Source of the DNA: Chloroflexota bacterium
GTDB taxonomy: Bacteria > Chloroflexota > Anaerolineae > UBA4142
Direction: 5' to 3'
Assembly: GCA_016865935.1 (NCBI GenBank)
Contig: VGOB01000020.1
Location: forward strand, 1 to 38,209
Length of the DNA: 38,209 nt
A program made the position numbers and the translations under genes. Under the pieces are notes generated by a model that saw only the letters and a program-made list of their open reading frames with translations, was not told where the DNA came from and made no database searches. Below, piece after piece: positions 14,393 through 21,423 of the stretch (position 1 is the first letter of the stretch; each line of letters begins with the position of its first letter).

Positions 14393-15016
14393 TCATCTCC
14401 GGCGTCCCAGCGCGATCAACCCCAGCACGATTCCCGCCGCGATGCCGAACACGAGCGCGCCGCGCTGATCGAACAGCGCGCGGACGTTGCCGTGCACTTC
14501 ACGCGCGATCAGAAAGACCGCGCCGCCATTTTCGACGTGAATCTGCGACGCCGCCATCACGAATGCGCCGCCCTGCTGAACCTGGATGGATTCGCGCGCG
14601 AGCATCCACTGCGCGCCGCCCGCTTCGACGTGGATGTTCGTGCCCAGCGCCGCGAGCGCGCCGCTCGCTTCCAGTTCGATTTCTTCGGCGCGCGCCAGCA
14701 CGATACCACCTTGCGTCACCTCGATCTCGTCTGCTTCGGCGCGGACGATGCCGCCTTGTTTGACGTTCAGCGTTCCGGCGTTCGCTTGCGCGACGCCGCC
14801 TTGGTTGACGTTGATCGCTTTGGCGGTGATCGTGTTTGCGCCACCCTGCGTCAGCGCGACCGTTTCGGCTTTGATGTCGCGCGCGCCGCCGGATCGAATC
14901 ACAACCTCGCGCGCCGAAACATCGTTGACGCCTTCATTTTCCAATTCCAAATGCGCGCGCTTGAATTCCTCCGCAACTTGTTTGCGGCGCGGCGCGCGTT
15001 TTTTTGTCTCAGCCAT
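14393..15016 (-). CDS. 15-residue-repeat solenoid protein with C-terminal membrane anchor
   Basis: A 207-residue protein. After a basic N-terminus (AETKKRAPRRKQ) come about nine consecutive 15-residue repeats of the form xAxxIxVxQGGxxxx, for example AKAINVNQGGVAQA, AGTLNVKQGGIVRA and ADEIEVTQGGIVLA. The regular I-x-V strand and the G-G turn suggest a small beta-solenoid. The C-terminus (LVFGIAAGIVLGLIALGRRR) is a single membrane helix with a basic tail, so the solenoid is probably cytoplasmic and tethered. ATG 15016 has GGGAGG at 6 nt. It resembles polymer-forming or bactofilin-like scaffolds in style only; no family is claimed. The gene stands between the M16 peptidases and the lipoprotein. 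Confidence 0.7.
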   Translation of the reverse strand: MAETKKRAPRRKQVAEEFKRAHLELENEGVNDVSAREVVIRSGGARDIKAETVALTQGGANTITAKAINVNQGGVAQANAGTLNVKQGGIVRAEADEIEVTQGGIVLARAEEIELEASGALAALGTNIHVEAGGAQWMLARESIQVQQGGAFVMAASQIHVENGGAVFLIAREVHGNVRALFDQRGALVFGIAAGIVLGLIALGRRR

Positions 15017-15027
15017 AATTCCTCCCA

Positions 15028-15062
15028 TCAGCAGTCAGCGGTCAGCCATCAGCGATCAGAAA
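15028..15062. repeat. Heptamer array TCAGCNN x5
   Basis: Five in-register 7-nt units (TCAGCAG, TCAGCGG, TCAGCCA, TCAGCGA, TCAGAAA), just upstream of the Shine-Dalgarno of the solenoid gene. Confidence 0.85.
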
Positions 15063-15075
15063 CGCTTGACCGATC

Positions 15076-15110
15076 CCGTCTGTCTACTGTCTACTGACGC
15101 CTGTCTACTG
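15076..15110. repeat. Heptamer array TCTACTG x5
   Basis: Five in-register units (CCGTCTG, TCTACTG, TCTACTG, ACGCCTG, TCTACTG). It runs through the stop codon (15091-15093) and encodes the last residues, PVDRRQ, of the downstream M16 protein. Confidence 0.85.
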
Positions 15111-16374
15111 GACCAGCAATCGCCAGCGCGTAATTTTCGATTTGCGCGTATTTTTGCGCCGCCGCCAGAATCTGCTCCGCCGAAATCGCGCGGACGATCT
15201 GCGGATAGCGCTGAAGATAATCGAGTCCCAAGTCGAAGAGTTCAATGTCGCTCAGCGTCGCGGCGACGCCGTCGTTCGTTTCCAGCCGCAACGCCAACGA
15301 GCCGGTGATGAAATCGCGCGCTTCGCTCAATTCGTCTTGGGTAACCTGCGCGGAACGCAACCGCGCGATCTCGGCGAGAATGCCTTCCAGCGCGCGATCC
15401 AGGTTTTTAGGATTCACGCCCGCGCGCACCGACCAAGGTCCCGCGCCGATCCCTGCTTCGATACTGCTGAACACATAGTACGCCAACCCTTGTCGCTCGC
15501 GCACATTCTCCCCCAGCCGACCGTACAAACCGAGTCGCCCGAAAATCAGATCGCCGATGGAAAGCGCGTAGTAATCCGGATCGGTGCGACGCAACCCAGG
15601 ATAGCCCAACACGAGATCGGCTTGCGTTTTGCCGTCGAGCGGAAAGACCCTGCGCGCGATCTGTTTCAACGGCGACGCGACTGGGATCGCGTGCGGTTCC
15701 GGCGTGCCGCGCGCGCGCCACTTGCCGAACGCGCGCTCGATCTTTTCGATGGCGTGATCCGCGCGCAGATCGCCGACGATCACGAGCGTCGTCACATCGG
15801 GACGAAAATAGCGCGCGTGAAATTCGCGCAACTGGTTGAGCGTCAACCGCTTGACGGTTGTCGCCGTGCCGTCGGACAAACGATGGTACGGATGCGACGC
15901 GGGATAACACAGTTTGCGAAATTCGCGGTACGCGACGTGCTGCGTATCATCGTCGGCTTGTTTCAAATTCGCCAGAATTTCCGCGCGCAGTTTTTCCGTT
16001 TCGCTGCGCGGAAAAATCGGATGCATCACCACGTCTGCCGCGAGATTCAACAAGCGATCGAAATCCTCGACGAGCGCTTTGCCGCTGAATCCAATCGTCT
16101 CGGTCCCCGCGCCGATGCCAAATGACATTCCAAAGCGATCCAATTCTTCATTCAACTTTTGAAACGTGCGCTTGCGCGTGCCGCGCTGGAGCGCCGCCGT
16201 CGCAAAGTGCGCCAGCCCGTTCACCGGCGGCGCGTCGAACAAGCCGCCGGCGCGCATTCGTCCGCGCAGCGTGACCGACGCGTTGTTCGGATTGTCCTTG
16301 ACCAAAATCGTCAAGCCGTTAGCGAGCGTGACGCGCGTGATCGTTTCGGGCGTGATCGGCAGTGTGCTGTTCAT
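15091..16374 (-). CDS. M16-family peptidase subunit, catalytically inactive partner
   Basis: A 427-residue M16 protein whose zinc motif HxxEH is replaced by HFATA (residues 56-60), so it should not bind zinc. It keeps the C-terminal R/Y substrate loop (ERQGLAYYVFSS). In heterodimeric M16 enzymes such a subunit closes the cavity and contributes the Arg/Tyr pair, while the partner cuts. The active partner is directly upstream and the genes overlap by 4 nt (ATGA). There is no signal peptide, so the complex is probably cytoplasmic, unless exported another way. The 3' end is encoded by a heptamer array. Confidence 0.85.
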   Translation of the reverse strand: MNSTLPITPETITRVTLANGLTILVKDNPNNASVTLRGRMRAGGLFDAPPVNGLAHFATAALQRGTRKRTFQKLNEELDRFGMSFGIGAGTETIGFSGKALVEDFDRLLNLAADVVMHPIFPRSETEKLRAEILANLKQADDDTQHVAYREFRKLCYPASHPYHRLSDGTATTVKRLTLNQLREFHARYFRPDVTTLVIVGDLRADHAIEKIERAFGKWRARGTPEPHAIPVASPLKQIARRVFPLDGKTQADLVLGYPGLRRTDPDYYALSIGDLIFGRLGLYGRLGENVRERQGLAYYVFSSIEAGIGAGPWSVRAGVNPKNLDRALEGILAEIARLRSAQVTQDELSEARDFITGSLALRLETNDGVAATLSDIELFDLGLDYLQRYPQIVRAISAEQILAAAQKYAQIENYALAIAGPVDRRQ

Positions 16375-17666
16375 CGTCGTCCTTTCCGCGCGCCATCATT
16401 GGACGGCACGAACCAACCGACAGTACGATTCGTTTCGCCGAGATATTTTTGCGCGACGCGCAACACGTCAGCGCGCGTCACCTTGTTCAGATTGTCGAGA
16501 AACGTTTCGTACATTTTGTACGACGCGACCACTTCGAGTTGACCCAGCCAGCCGCCGACGTTCATCACGCCGTCCGCCGCGTACACGAATTGCGAGCGCG
16601 CTTGCTTGAGCACTTTGGCGAATTCGTTTTCCGTGATCCGCTTGGTCGCGATTTTTTCCAACTCGGCAAAAATCGCGCGTTCGACTTTTTCGATCGCGAC
16701 GCCAGGGCGCGCGGTCGCGGTGACATCGAGCGTCCCTGGATCGATCGTCGCGCGAAAACTGCAATCCACGTCCACCGCCAGTCCGGTTTCGACGAGCGCG
16801 CGATACAAACGCGACGAACGACCGGGACTGCCGTGTCCGGAGAAACTCATTCCGCCCACGCCGGTCAACACGCCGACGAGAACAAAGACCGGAAAATAAT
16901 CCGGGGCGCTCGCTTTGGGCGCGTGATACGCCGCGTGAAAATACGACGTGGGTCCCGGACGCCGCAATACGACGCGCCGCTCGCCTTCTTGCGGCGGCTC
17001 GACGCTTTTCACCGGCGGAATGTCTTTGCCGCGCGGCAGCGCGCCAAATGCTTTTTGGATTTTCGCCAACATTTCGTCCGCGTCGAAATCGCCTGCCGCG
17101 ACGATGACCGCGTTGTTCGGCGCGTAGTACGTTTTGTAGTGCGAATACAAATCATCGCGCGTCATCGTTTCCAGATCGATCTTCCAGCCAATCGTGTCGT
17201 GATGGTACGGATGGACTTTGAACGCGGCGGCAAGCACTTCTTCGCCCAGCCAGAAACGCGGTTCGTTCTCCGCGCCTTCGCGCTCGGAAATGATCACCGT
17301 CCGCTCGCTTGCCACTTCCTCCGGCTCGAACAGCGCGTTCACCATTCGATCCGATTCGATCCGCAGGGCGAGATCGATCCGATCGCTGGGCAACAGTTCA
17401 AAGTACGCGGTGTAATCGCTGGAGGTGAACGCGTTGTCCACGCCGCCGTTGCGATTGATGAGGTGCATAATTTCGCCCTTGCTCAACGTCGGCGTTCCTT
17501 TGAACATCATATGCTCGACCCAGTGCGAAATGCCGGTGATGCCCGGCACTTCGTTACGCGAGCCAACGCGATACCACACCCAGAACGTCGCCACCGGCGC
17601 GGTGCGAACCGGTTTGAGCAAAACCGTCAAGCCGTTGTCGAGATGCGCTTCTCTGATTTCTGACAT
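16371..17666 (-). CDS. M16-family zinc metallopeptidase, catalytic subunit
   Basis: A 431-residue insulinase-like peptidase. The inverted zinc motif HWVEH is at residues 48-52, with the downstream acidic helix around SERTVIISERE expected to supply the third ligand. It should degrade short unfolded peptides inside a clam-shell chamber formed with the inactive partner encoded next. ATG 17666 follows GGAGAATCA. Upstream is a spacer filled with heptamers in both orientations, then mdh. Single M16 domain length (~430) fits bacterial two-subunit forms. Confidence 0.88.
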   Translation of the reverse strand: MSEIREAHLDNGLTVLLKPVRTAPVATFWVWYRVGSRNEVPGITGISHWVEHMMFKGTPTLSKGEIMHLINRNGGVDNAFTSSDYTAYFELLPSDRIDLALRIESDRMVNALFEPEEVASERTVIISEREGAENEPRFWLGEEVLAAAFKVHPYHHDTIGWKIDLETMTRDDLYSHYKTYYAPNNAVIVAAGDFDADEMLAKIQKAFGALPRGKDIPPVKSVEPPQEGERRVVLRRPGPTSYFHAAYHAPKASAPDYFPVFVLVGVLTGVGGMSFSGHGSPGRSSRLYRALVETGLAVDVDCSFRATIDPGTLDVTATARPGVAIEKVERAIFAELEKIATKRITENEFAKVLKQARSQFVYAADGVMNVGGWLGQLEVVASYKMYETFLDNLNKVTRADVLRVAQKYLGETNRTVGWFVPSNDGARKGRR

Positions 17667-17682
17667 TGATTCTCCATCTTTA

Positions 17683-17742
17683 GTTCAAAGTTCAAGGTTC
17701 GAGGTTCAGACTTTCAACCTTGAACCTGCAACCTCGAACTCC
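17683..17742. repeat. Head-to-head heptamer arrays able to form a hairpin
   Basis: GTTCAAA, GTTCAAG, GTTCGAG and GTTCAGA (17683-17710) are followed by the opposite orientation (CTTTCAACCTTGAACC then TGCAACCTCGAAC). GTTCGAGGTT pairs with AACCTCGAAC and AAGGTTC with GAACCTT, so the spacer between mdh and the M16 genes can fold into a long stem. Confidence 0.8.
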
Positions 17743-18683
17743 TAGATCCCCATCACCTTGTTCAACGCGCGCACCGCCTCGCCCGATTTTTGCAGCGCGG
17801 CTAATTCCTCCGCGTTGAGATTGAACTTGACGATCGCTTCGATCCCTTGTGTGCCGAGTCGCACCGGCACACCGGCGTAGACGCCGTTGATTCCGTACTC
17901 GCCTTCCAGATACGCGATGCACGGCAAGATTTTTTTCTTGTCGAAGAAAATCGCGTCCACCATCTCGACGACGGCTGCGCTGGGCGCGTAGAACGCCGAG
18001 CCGGTCTTGAGTAGATTCACCACTTCCGCGCCGCCGTCGCGCGTCCGTTTGACGAGCGCGTCGATCTTTTCTTTCGGCAACAGTTCCGTAATCGGCACAC
18101 CCGCGACGGTGGTGTAGCGCGGCAACGGCACCATTTGATCGCCGTGCGCGCCGAGAACGTACGCGTCCACGTTCTGCACCGACACACCGAGTTCCAGCGC
18201 GACGAACGTGCGAAAGCGCGCGCTGTCCAGCACGCCCGCCTGCCCGATGACGCGGTGCTGTGGAAATTTCGTGACGTGCCACATCAATTGCGTCATCGCG
18301 TCGACCGGATTCGTGACGACGATCACGATCGCGTTCGGCGCGTGCTTGGCGATTTGTTCCGCCCACCCGCCGACGATCTTCATATTCGTCAAGATCAAAT
18401 CATCGCGGCTCATTCCGGGCTTGCGCGCGATGCCTGCCGTCATCACGACGAGATCCGAATTCGCGATCTTGTCATAGCCGACGCCATCTTTGATCGTGAC
18501 GCCGCTGACGTTCACATCGTAACCCAGGATCGGTCCCGCTTCCAACAAATCGAGCGCCTTGCCTTCCGCGACGAATTCCGTCACATCAGCCAGCACGATA
18601 TCGGCGTAATTCCGTTCCGCCAAACGTTGCGCCGTCGTCGCGCCGACAAAGCCCGCGCCGACGACGGTGATTTTTTTACGCAT
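17742..18683 (-). CDS. mdh: Malate dehydrogenase
   Basis: A 313-residue NAD-dependent dehydrogenase of the LDH-like MDH type, converting malate and oxaloacetate in the TCA cycle. N-terminal Rossmann GAGFVGA at 8-14, [13 protein letters not shown] with the substrate-binding Arg pair that marks malate rather than lactate specificity, [14 protein letters not shown], and the catalytic HGD in [14 protein letters not shown] 18683 has GAGGAG at 7 nt. It is encoded near citrate synthase on the same strand. Fully intact. Confidence 0.93.
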   Translation of the reverse strand: MRKKITVVGAGFVGATTAQRLAERNYADIVLADVTEFVAEGKALDLLEAGPILGYDVNVSGVTIKDGVGYDKIANSDLVVMTAGIARKPGMSRDDLILTNMKIVGGWAEQIAKHAPNAIVIVVTNPVDAMTQLMWHVTKFPQHRVIGQAGVLDSARFRTFVALELGVSVQNVDAYVLGAHGDQMVPLPRYTTVAGVPITELLPKEKIDALVKRTRDGGAEVVNLLKTGSAFYAPSAAVVEMVDAIFFDKKKILPCIAYLEGEYGINGVYAGVPVRLGTQGIEAIVKFNLNAEELAALQKSGEAVRALNKVMGI

Positions 18684-18703
18684 TGGTTTTCTCCTCAACA
18701 TAC

Positions 18704-18731
18704 GACCGCCGACGGATGACCGCCGACCGCC
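18704..18731. repeat. Heptamer array GACCGCC x4
   Basis: Four in-register units (GACCGCC, GACGGAT, GACCGCC, GACCGCC) in the spacer upstream of mdh. Confidence 0.85.
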
Positions 18732-18784
18732 ACTAGATTTTCATGCTCCGTATTTCTGATTTCGATGGTACATCTGCGCGTGTT

Positions 18785-19750
18785 TTACGCCGCGCGCTCC
18801 TTCGCCTTGACCGTCTGCAGCGCGACGACCGCCACTTCGATCATTTGCGCGTCCGGCTCGCGCGTCGTCAGGGCTTGCAGGGCGAGACTGGGTTTGACGA
18901 CGAGATAGTTCAACACCGGATTGGAGCGATGCGCCGCCGCGAATTTGATCAGTTCGTAACTGAGCGCGGCGACGACCGGCACCAGGACGATGCGCGACAC
19001 GATGCGCCACTCCAGCGGCGGACGCCCCAGGAGTGCGAACACGAAAATCGAGACGACGACGACGATGAGCAAAAAACCCGTGCCGCAACGCGCGTGCGCT
19101 TTGCCGTACTGCTGAATCGCTTCGGGCACCAACGCCACGCCCGCCTCGTCGGCGGCAATCGTCTTGTGCTCCGCGCCGTGATACGCGAACACGCGCCGCA
19201 CGTCCGGCATCAAACCGATCAGGTAGATGTACGCGAGAAAGATCGCGAGCCGGATGACGCCCTCCAGAATGTTACTCACGAACGACGCCACATTCTCACT
19301 CGCAAACGATGTGGTCAAGTACGGATCGGCAAGGTGCACGAGCGTGAGCGGCAGGACGAAGAACAAACCGATGCCGAAGGCGAGCGCGAGCAGCACCGTG
19401 CCGAGCGCCATCCCCGTCGAAATCGCCTGCGGCGGATCGTTCGTCGCGCGCGGCGCGTTCGATGCGGCTGGCGCGGCGTCGGCGTTCTTCTTCGCCTCCT
19501 CTTCGACCGCGATGTTCGCCGAGTACATCAGCATCCGCGTTCCCAGCACGAGCGTATCCCACAGAATCGTCATCGCGCGCAGGAACGGAATTTTCGACCA
19601 CGCGCTCGCGTAAATCGCGGGCGAGAGCGGCTCGGTCGTCGTAACGATGTTGCCGTGCGGATCGCGCACCGCGCACGCCACGTATTTTTTTCCGCGCATC
19701 ATCACCCCTTCGATGACCGCTTGACCGCCGTAGATTTGTTTATCGTTCAA
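18785..19750 (-). CDS. DUF1385 integral membrane protein (YqhQ-like)
   Basis: A 321-residue DUF1385 protein. Family signatures: YGGQAVIEGVMMRG at the N-terminus, and YHGAEHKTI followed by HARCGTGFLL, with conserved His/Glu/Cys that may bind a metal. Several hydrophobic segments (about 120-145, 165-185, 230-252, 262-280) indicate a membrane protein. The function is not established; the family is sometimes described as putative metal-dependent enzymes. The start is TTG 19750: AAGGAG lies five nt upstream, and the nearby ATG is out of frame and stops at once. It lies between citrate synthase and mdh. Confidence 0.85.
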   Translation of the reverse strand: MNDKQIYGGQAVIEGVMMRGKKYVACAVRDPHGNIVTTTEPLSPAIYASAWSKIPFLRAMTILWDTLVLGTRMLMYSANIAVEEEAKKNADAAPAASNAPRATNDPPQAISTGMALGTVLLALAFGIGLFFVLPLTLVHLADPYLTTSFASENVASFVSNILEGVIRLAIFLAYIYLIGLMPDVRRVFAYHGAEHKTIAADEAGVALVPEAIQQYGKAHARCGTGFLLIVVVVSIFVFALLGRPPLEWRIVSRIVLVPVVAALSYELIKFAAAHRSNPVLNYLVVKPSLALQALTTREPDAQMIEVAVVALQTVKAKERAA

Positions 19751-19763
19751 ATCATCTCCTTGT

Positions 19764-19872
19764 GTTTCAAGTTTCAGGTTTCATACAAGTTCAAAGTTCA
19801 AGGTTCGAGGTTCACGTTTCACGCATCACGCCTCACGCCTCACGTTCCTCGCTCCCCACCCCTCGCCTCACG
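19764..19872. repeat. Long compound heptamer array (>=15 units)
   Basis: GTTTCAA, GTTTCAG and GTTTCAT, then a 4-nt phase break, then twelve in-register units from 19789: GTTCAAA, GTTCAAG, GTTCGAG, GTTCACG, TTTCACG, CATCACG, CCTCACG, CCTCACG, TTCCTCG, CTCCCCA, CCCCTCG, CCTCACG. The last unit contains the citrate synthase stop codon. The unit sequence drifts step by step along the array. Confidence 0.85.
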
Positions 19873-21175
19873 CTTTATTCGCGATTTCTTCCAACATCGC
19901 CGTCGTCATTGATTTGGGACGCTCAATCGGCTGACCGAGTGCGCGCGCCCAGATCAGATTCGCGGTGACGCCCAACACGCGGCTGACGCCGAACAACACG
20001 GTGTAAAAATCGAACTCGCGCACGCCGTAGTGATACTGCAACGTCCCACTGATCGCGTCCACGTTGGGCCAGGGATTTTTTGCTTTGCCTGCCGCTTTCA
20101 AAACGCCAGGCACAACCTGGTAAACGAGTTCTGCGAGCCGGAACAATTCGTCGTCCGGGAAATATTTTTTGGCAAACTCGTACTGCGCGACGAAACGCGG
20201 ATCGGGCGTACGCAGAACCGCGTGACCATAGCCAGGAATCACTTTGCCGGATGCCAGCGTTTCGTTCGCGAATTGTTCGAGTCGATCTTTCGTCGGCACG
20301 CCGTTGAATTTTTCGCGCACGCTCAACAACCAGCCCAGACATTCTTGATTCGCCAAGCCGTGCAACGGTCCGGCGAGTCCGTTCATTCCCGCCGCGAACG
20401 CGAGGTACACATCGGACAACGCCGAGCCGACGAGGTGAACGGTGTGCGCGCTGACGTTACCGCTTTCGTGATCCGAGTGCAGAATAAAATACAAGCGCGC
20501 CAAATCTTCGTACTCTCTGTTCGCAATTCCGAGTCGCCGCGCAAAGTTGCCCGCCCAATCCAGGTTCGGATCGGCTTGCCCCATTTCGCACTTGCTGTAC
20601 TTTTTGCAATAGATCAGCGCGGCGAGCGCGGGCAATTTCGCGATCAAGTTGAGACTGTCTTCCAGCGTCGGAATCCAGTACTCGTCTTTTTTCATTCCCG
20701 CGTTGTAACGCTTGACGAAGTGCGATTCGGTTTGCAACGCGAGAATCGCTTGCGCGAACAAAGTCATCGGATGCGTTTCGTCCGGCATCACGCGCAACAC
20801 ATTTTCGATATGTGCGGGAACGAACGCGCGCGCTTGCCATTCCGCTTCGACGGCGCGCGCCTGATCGGTCGTCGGGATTTCGCCGGTCAAGAGCAAATAG
20901 TACAGCCCGCCGACGTATGGCATCGTCGCGTTTTTTGCTTTCGGCAATTGCTCCAACACTTCCGGGATCGTAAAACCGCGCAAACGAATTCCCGTCGCCG
21001 GATCCACGTACGAAATATCGGTGACCAGCACTTCGACATCGCGCATTCCGCCGTAGACCTGGTCAATCGTAAAATCGTTGACCTTGACGTTGCCACGCTC
21101 CTTGACGAGTTTGCGCGCGCGCTCGCGCCACACCGGTACGATTTCGTTCAGTTTGTCGTGCAGGATCATTTTCAT
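19868..21175 (-). CDS. Citrate synthase, mitochondrial (eukaryotic-like) type
   Basis: A 435-residue citrate synthase condensing acetyl-CoA and oxaloacetate. The catalytic triad matches the pig enzyme: His272 in GPLHGLANQE, His318 in GYGHAVLR, Asp373 in PNVDAISG. HSDHESGNVSAHTVHLVGSA and MNGLAGPLHGLANQE are close to the mitochondrial form rather than to the usual bacterial GltA or hexameric types. A eukaryotic-like citrate synthase is known from Geobacter, so this is not unique but is uncommon. The start is ATG 21175 (in-frame TTG at 21178 possible); the Shine-Dalgarno is weak (GGGGGTTG). The stop codon lies inside a heptamer array. Confidence 0.92.
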   Translation of the reverse strand: MKMILHDKLNEIVPVWRERARKLVKERGNVKVNDFTIDQVYGGMRDVEVLVTDISYVDPATGIRLRGFTIPEVLEQLPKAKNATMPYVGGLYYLLLTGEIPTTDQARAVEAEWQARAFVPAHIENVLRVMPDETHPMTLFAQAILALQTESHFVKRYNAGMKKDEYWIPTLEDSLNLIAKLPALAALIYCKKYSKCEMGQADPNLDWAGNFARRLGIANREYEDLARLYFILHSDHESGNVSAHTVHLVGSALSDVYLAFAAGMNGLAGPLHGLANQECLGWLLSVREKFNGVPTKDRLEQFANETLASGKVIPGYGHAVLRTPDPRFVAQYEFAKKYFPDDELFRLAELVYQVVPGVLKAAGKAKNPWPNVDAISGTLQYHYGVREFDFYTVLFGVSRVLGVTANLIWARALGQPIERPKSMTTAMLEEIANKA

Positions 21176-21289
21176 CAACCCCCAGAATTTTCTCTCTAAA
21201 CCCTCATCAGTTTAGATGCGGCTGAAATTATCAGCGGAGAGATTTTACACGAGTGACGCGGCGATGTCAATGCCCGATCCATTTTTCAT

Positions 21290-21416
21290 AGGGCTTTGTC
21301 AAAGTCGCGGCGATGTGTCATTGCGAGCGGAGCGAAGCAATCTCCGAATCGCTTGGGGATTGCTTCGTCGCAAACTGCGCTCCTCGCAATGACACAATGG
21401 AAATTTTGAAAGCCCT
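21290..21416. repeat. Nested palindrome with an outer AGGGCTTT inverted repeat around a TGTCATTGCGAG element
   Basis: Inner element 21315-21395: 81 bp, terminal repeats GTGTCATTGCGAG / CTCGCAATGACAC, inner AAGCAATC / GATTGCTT. It is flanked by an outer inverted repeat AGGGCTTT (21290-21297) / AAAGCCCT (21409-21416) with TCAAA / TTTGA just inside. It lies 8 nt past the glycosyltransferase stop codon and may also act as a transcription stop or RNA structure. Confidence 0.8.
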
Positions 21417-21423
21417 ACATTTT

